Made by a program: the position numbers and the translations under genes. A DNA stretch of 64,000 nucleotides, taken from positions 10,982,345 to 11,046,344 of the forward strand of contig CM073326.1 of NCBI GenBank assembly GCA_037043015.1, written 5' to 3'. Positions within the stretch are counted from its first letter, which is position 1. Each line of letters starts with the position of its first letter. This document shows, piece after piece, positions 61,180 through 64,000 of this stretch. A model generated the notes under the pieces. The model was not told the DNA's origin. It worked only from the letters and a program-made list of their open reading frames with translations, and made no database searches. This DNA is from Bryum argenteum. Taxonomy: Eukaryota; Streptophyta; Bryopsida; Bryales; Bryaceae.

Positions 61180-61973
61180 TTAACCCCTAAAGTTTTAGAA
61201 GGCCGAAATATGGCCGTTCTGACTTTGTTCATTCTCAGACTTACTATAGTTAGCTTGTGTGAAGTTTAAACCTTTGGCGGATGGTAGAGTTATCTCATAT
61301 CTTTCCAACAAGACCATTCATGCTTCAAAATTACTCATACTTTAGGAGACATTAACCCTCAAAGTTTGAAAACATTGTTAGGGCATGTTCAAATCTGCCC
61401 AAAACTGCTCTATATACTCACAATTTCTAAAAAATTGCCTACAAAGAATTAGATTGGAGTAACTTCAAAAGTCACTAAAAATTTAATTCTTACTTTTTTT
61501 CAACTTTGATTTTTAGATTGTGTAAAGAAAGTACCAAGCCATCTTCTCACTGTTGGATATTCTATATGGTGATTCCTGACATGTCTTTTTTACCATCAGA
61601 AATAGGCCTTTGTATTTGCATTTTAACATACCTCTATGTGAAAAATCAAGCTTTTCTTTAGGTTTCATAAGTTGCATGAGAGTAAAAATTTTATGAACAT
61701 GTACCGAACTTGCCCAGGAACAAGACCCCAATATCATGTTTACTTCTAAAATGGTTTTTTTAGGCTCCAAAGCACTCATTTCCCTTTTGACAACAAGGCA
61801 ATAAAACTTTTTTTGCAACTTTGAACATTATGATCTCACAGATGGTGAAGTTTAGTAGTATATGATCATGTACAAGCTAGGTACTAGATCCTATGGTTAC
61901 AATTTTCAAAATACATTACAAAATGAAAAATCTTGGCTTGCATTGTAAATAAGTAGCTTTGAGGGTAAAGTGA
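61180..61973. mobile_element. long TTAA-family element (family M copy 2), right end lost
   Basis: It starts TTAACCCCTAAAGTTTTAG. Homologous to 58937-59822. It stops where the CACTA-like element begins. Confidence 0.55.
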
Positions 61974-62960
61974 TCACTACAAGAAAAAGATATATCTTGT
62001 TACAACAATTAAGACATGGTTGGATGTTATAAGAAACATGTGTCATGTTTTCTTTGATGTCACGTAAATCCGTTATTTTTGATGTCTCCCAAAACGTCAT
62101 ATTTTAATTTTTTTAATTTATTATAATAATAATAATTATTTATTTTTTAAATGTCAAAAAGAATATGGTCTTCCGATGTTAATGGATGTCATGCACTCAA
62201 TTTTGTGCATATTAGGATGTTAATTATGACATTTGAAGAAACATTTGCATGTACTTTCTAACGTTATCATAAACCCGGCTTAAGGTACGTTCCCACTTGG
62301 CCTTAGAGGTGGTGTTAGAAGGTGGTCTTATCTCCTTACAGGAGTGTGTGTCCACACCTACATTCTTTAGTAATTACCAATCCTACATGGATGCCCACAT
62401 GGCACACTCTAAAACTTGGAGGACAAAAAAATATTAGCTAGTATTTGGGAAGACAAAAGATAGTTGAGCATTAGTAGGCAAGTGTTAAGGAAGCACCACA
62501 ATTAGAAATATTCTCAAGTTTTGAAGACTTAAGAGTGGTCTTAGTTAATGGGGCCTTTGAGGAGCCATTATGTAATTGAGGCTACTTTTCAAGACACTTT
62601 TCCAAGCCTCATTGATGAGGCCTTCCCTAAGAATAAGGAATTTCCCCAAAATTGAGGAGGTCTTAAGTTTTAATGTATGCTCTTATCAAAGGCCAGGTGG
62701 GAAGGGGCCTTTAGTTACAACAAACATTATTGCTGACATACAAAAAAAATTGTGCGTATCACGATGTTTACTATGACATTAGAAGAAACATCTTCATGTT
62801 GTTTGTGACGTCATTATAGACGAGGGTTAGTTACGATTAACATCTCCATTGACATATAGAAAATGAAGTTCATCACATGAATATGTTGGAAATAATGTCC
62901 CCTGTGACATCTCAAAAATCAAACCCATGACACATTTTTTTTGTAATAATGCTTGTTGAA
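61974..62960. mobile_element. CACTA (EnSpm)-like nonautonomous element
   Basis: The left end CACTACAAGAAAAAG is the classic CACTA terminus. The subterminal region repeats short motifs such as GATGTTA/TGACATT and GAAGAAACATNTNCATG on both sides. A degraded right end TTTTTTTTGTAATAATG lies near 62937-62960. A MITE is nested inside (62284-62711). No transposase coding is seen. Left end confident, right end tentative. Confidence 0.65.
62284..62711. mobile_element. inverted-repeat MITE nested in the CACTA-like element
   Basis: The left end GGTACGTTCCCACTTGGCC and the right end GGCCAGGTGGGAAGGGGCC are imperfect inverted repeats about 430 bp apart. The interior has inverted TTAGAGGTGG/CCTCATTGA-type AT-rich sequence and no coding capacity. 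Confidence 0.6.
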
Positions 62961-64000
62961 GTAGAAAGTCAAAACAAAATACACTAAGCATGTTTTATTT
63001 CGACGTGATGTTGCAAATCTACTATGAATACTAGGATTTTTAACAAATCTAAGATACCATAAAACAATGGCACCTTGCATAATTGTTAATTTTATGAGAG
63101 AAAAAAAAATGGAACCAAATAGGGCCAATTTCTAATTTTCTATGTCAATATGTCTATACTAACACTAGAGCCACACCGCACGACATGAAATGCATGGTGG
63201 TCCCTTCTTGCTAAGTGTCCAAAGAGGCTTAAATGGCCTAATAGCTGCAAAGGTCGTAGTCATCTTACAACTTACGAGGTCCTAATGCTTCGACCACCTC
63301 CTGCATAATAGTTTGCCACTGGTACATCTTTTGCCACGTCGCTAGCCATCTCAATAGCATTTGGAAGTTCTTCAAATCGTTATATTCATTCTCCGCCACA
63401 TGTGGTTGCACAATCAATGACATCCACGTAAACAAGCTCCTTCTCCTTTGCAACATTCGATGTTACTTGAAATCGTCATTGCATTTGTTCACAACTCACT
63501 CGATGCTGTAATCGCCAAGAACGTTGTCAAGAGAGCAAGAGTTGCTTTGAAAAATCGCAAGGATTCCCAACTCCTCCTAATAGAAACTAGGAAGTATCAA
63601 AAGAGACAAAATTATCAAAATGAAAACCACTAGTCGTGGTGAAGGTGCGAGGTTGTAGTTTCTCAACAAGGAAGTTGCGAACTACCTCTTACTATACACA
63701 CCAGTTTTTTCATTTGAGGAAATAGACACACAAATTCAAAGGTTTACTCACATATAACTCCAAATCGCCTCTTCAAAACATCTTCAACATTAAAAAGGAA
63801 CTCTTCTCATAACATCTCACACACCTCTCTTTGTCTTCCCAAAGATCCACTTCTTATGTCTTCCCAAAGATGCACTTTCTCATTTATTCTCCTAAGCTAG
63901 CATTTTCCCCTTTTGTCTTCCCAAACTATCACTTTTATCTTTGTTCTCCCAAACTCCCTCATAACTCTTAACCAAAAGTAACCCTTCAAATCTTATTCCT
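62961..64000. other. intergenic end of the window, possible gene debris
   Basis: The minus-strand frame 63456-63265 and its neighbours read like worn coding sequence, but no family is recognised. A CTTCCCAAAGAT/CTTCCCAAA repeat pattern lies near 63834-63950. Nothing else is supportable. Confidence 0.35.

Overview
The window is land-plant nuclear DNA: AT-rich and intron-rich, with short plant-type GT-AG introns, an ADP-glucose pyrophosphorylase with a plastid transit peptide, a plant-type eL6 gene with telo-box motifs, and a dense transposon load. A large coiled-coil gene with Sfi1-type tryptophan repeats (centrin-binding, basal-body type) suggests a plant with flagellate sperm, such as a bryophyte, lycophyte or fern. 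That placement is inference; the species cannot be read from the window.

Layout. 0-5 kb: a small unknown gene (+), then the AGPase small-subunit gene (-, 7 exons, 527 aa) with a TATA box near 4.9 kb, then a 4 x 90-bp tandem repeat. 6-32.5 kb: gene-free and filled with transposable elements, nearly all ending in TTAA. 33.2-34.3 kb: a dead Tc1-type transposase (-). 35.1-37.2 kb: a YjbQ/UPF0047 gene (-, 7 exons, 162 aa). 39.1-40.0 kb: a second dead Tc1-type transposase (+). 41.5-42.6 kb: ribosomal protein eL6 (-, 3 exons, 233 aa). 43.0-44.3 kb: another TTAA element with a second one inserted in it. 47.1-57.0 kb: the 18-exon Sfi1-like gene (+, 1277 aa). 57.7-64 kb: more inverted-repeat elements, TTAA elements, and a CACTA-like element carrying a nested MITE.

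The host genes are unrelated neighbours: starch synthesis in plastids, translation, a conserved small enzyme-like protein, and a probable centrin scaffold. All four exon chains were assembled by hand, and each joins in frame from start to stop.

The most notable system is a community of TTAA-flanked inverted-repeat transposons. Several families have ends starting CCCTTAAACG, CCCCTAAA or CCCTTTCATGACCA. The target site is documented inside the window: several elements sit inside other elements, and related uninterrupted copies show the empty TTAA. This is the signature of piggyBac or Sola3-type transposition. No intact transposase for it is present here; one 948-bp copy holds a decayed coding-like stretch.
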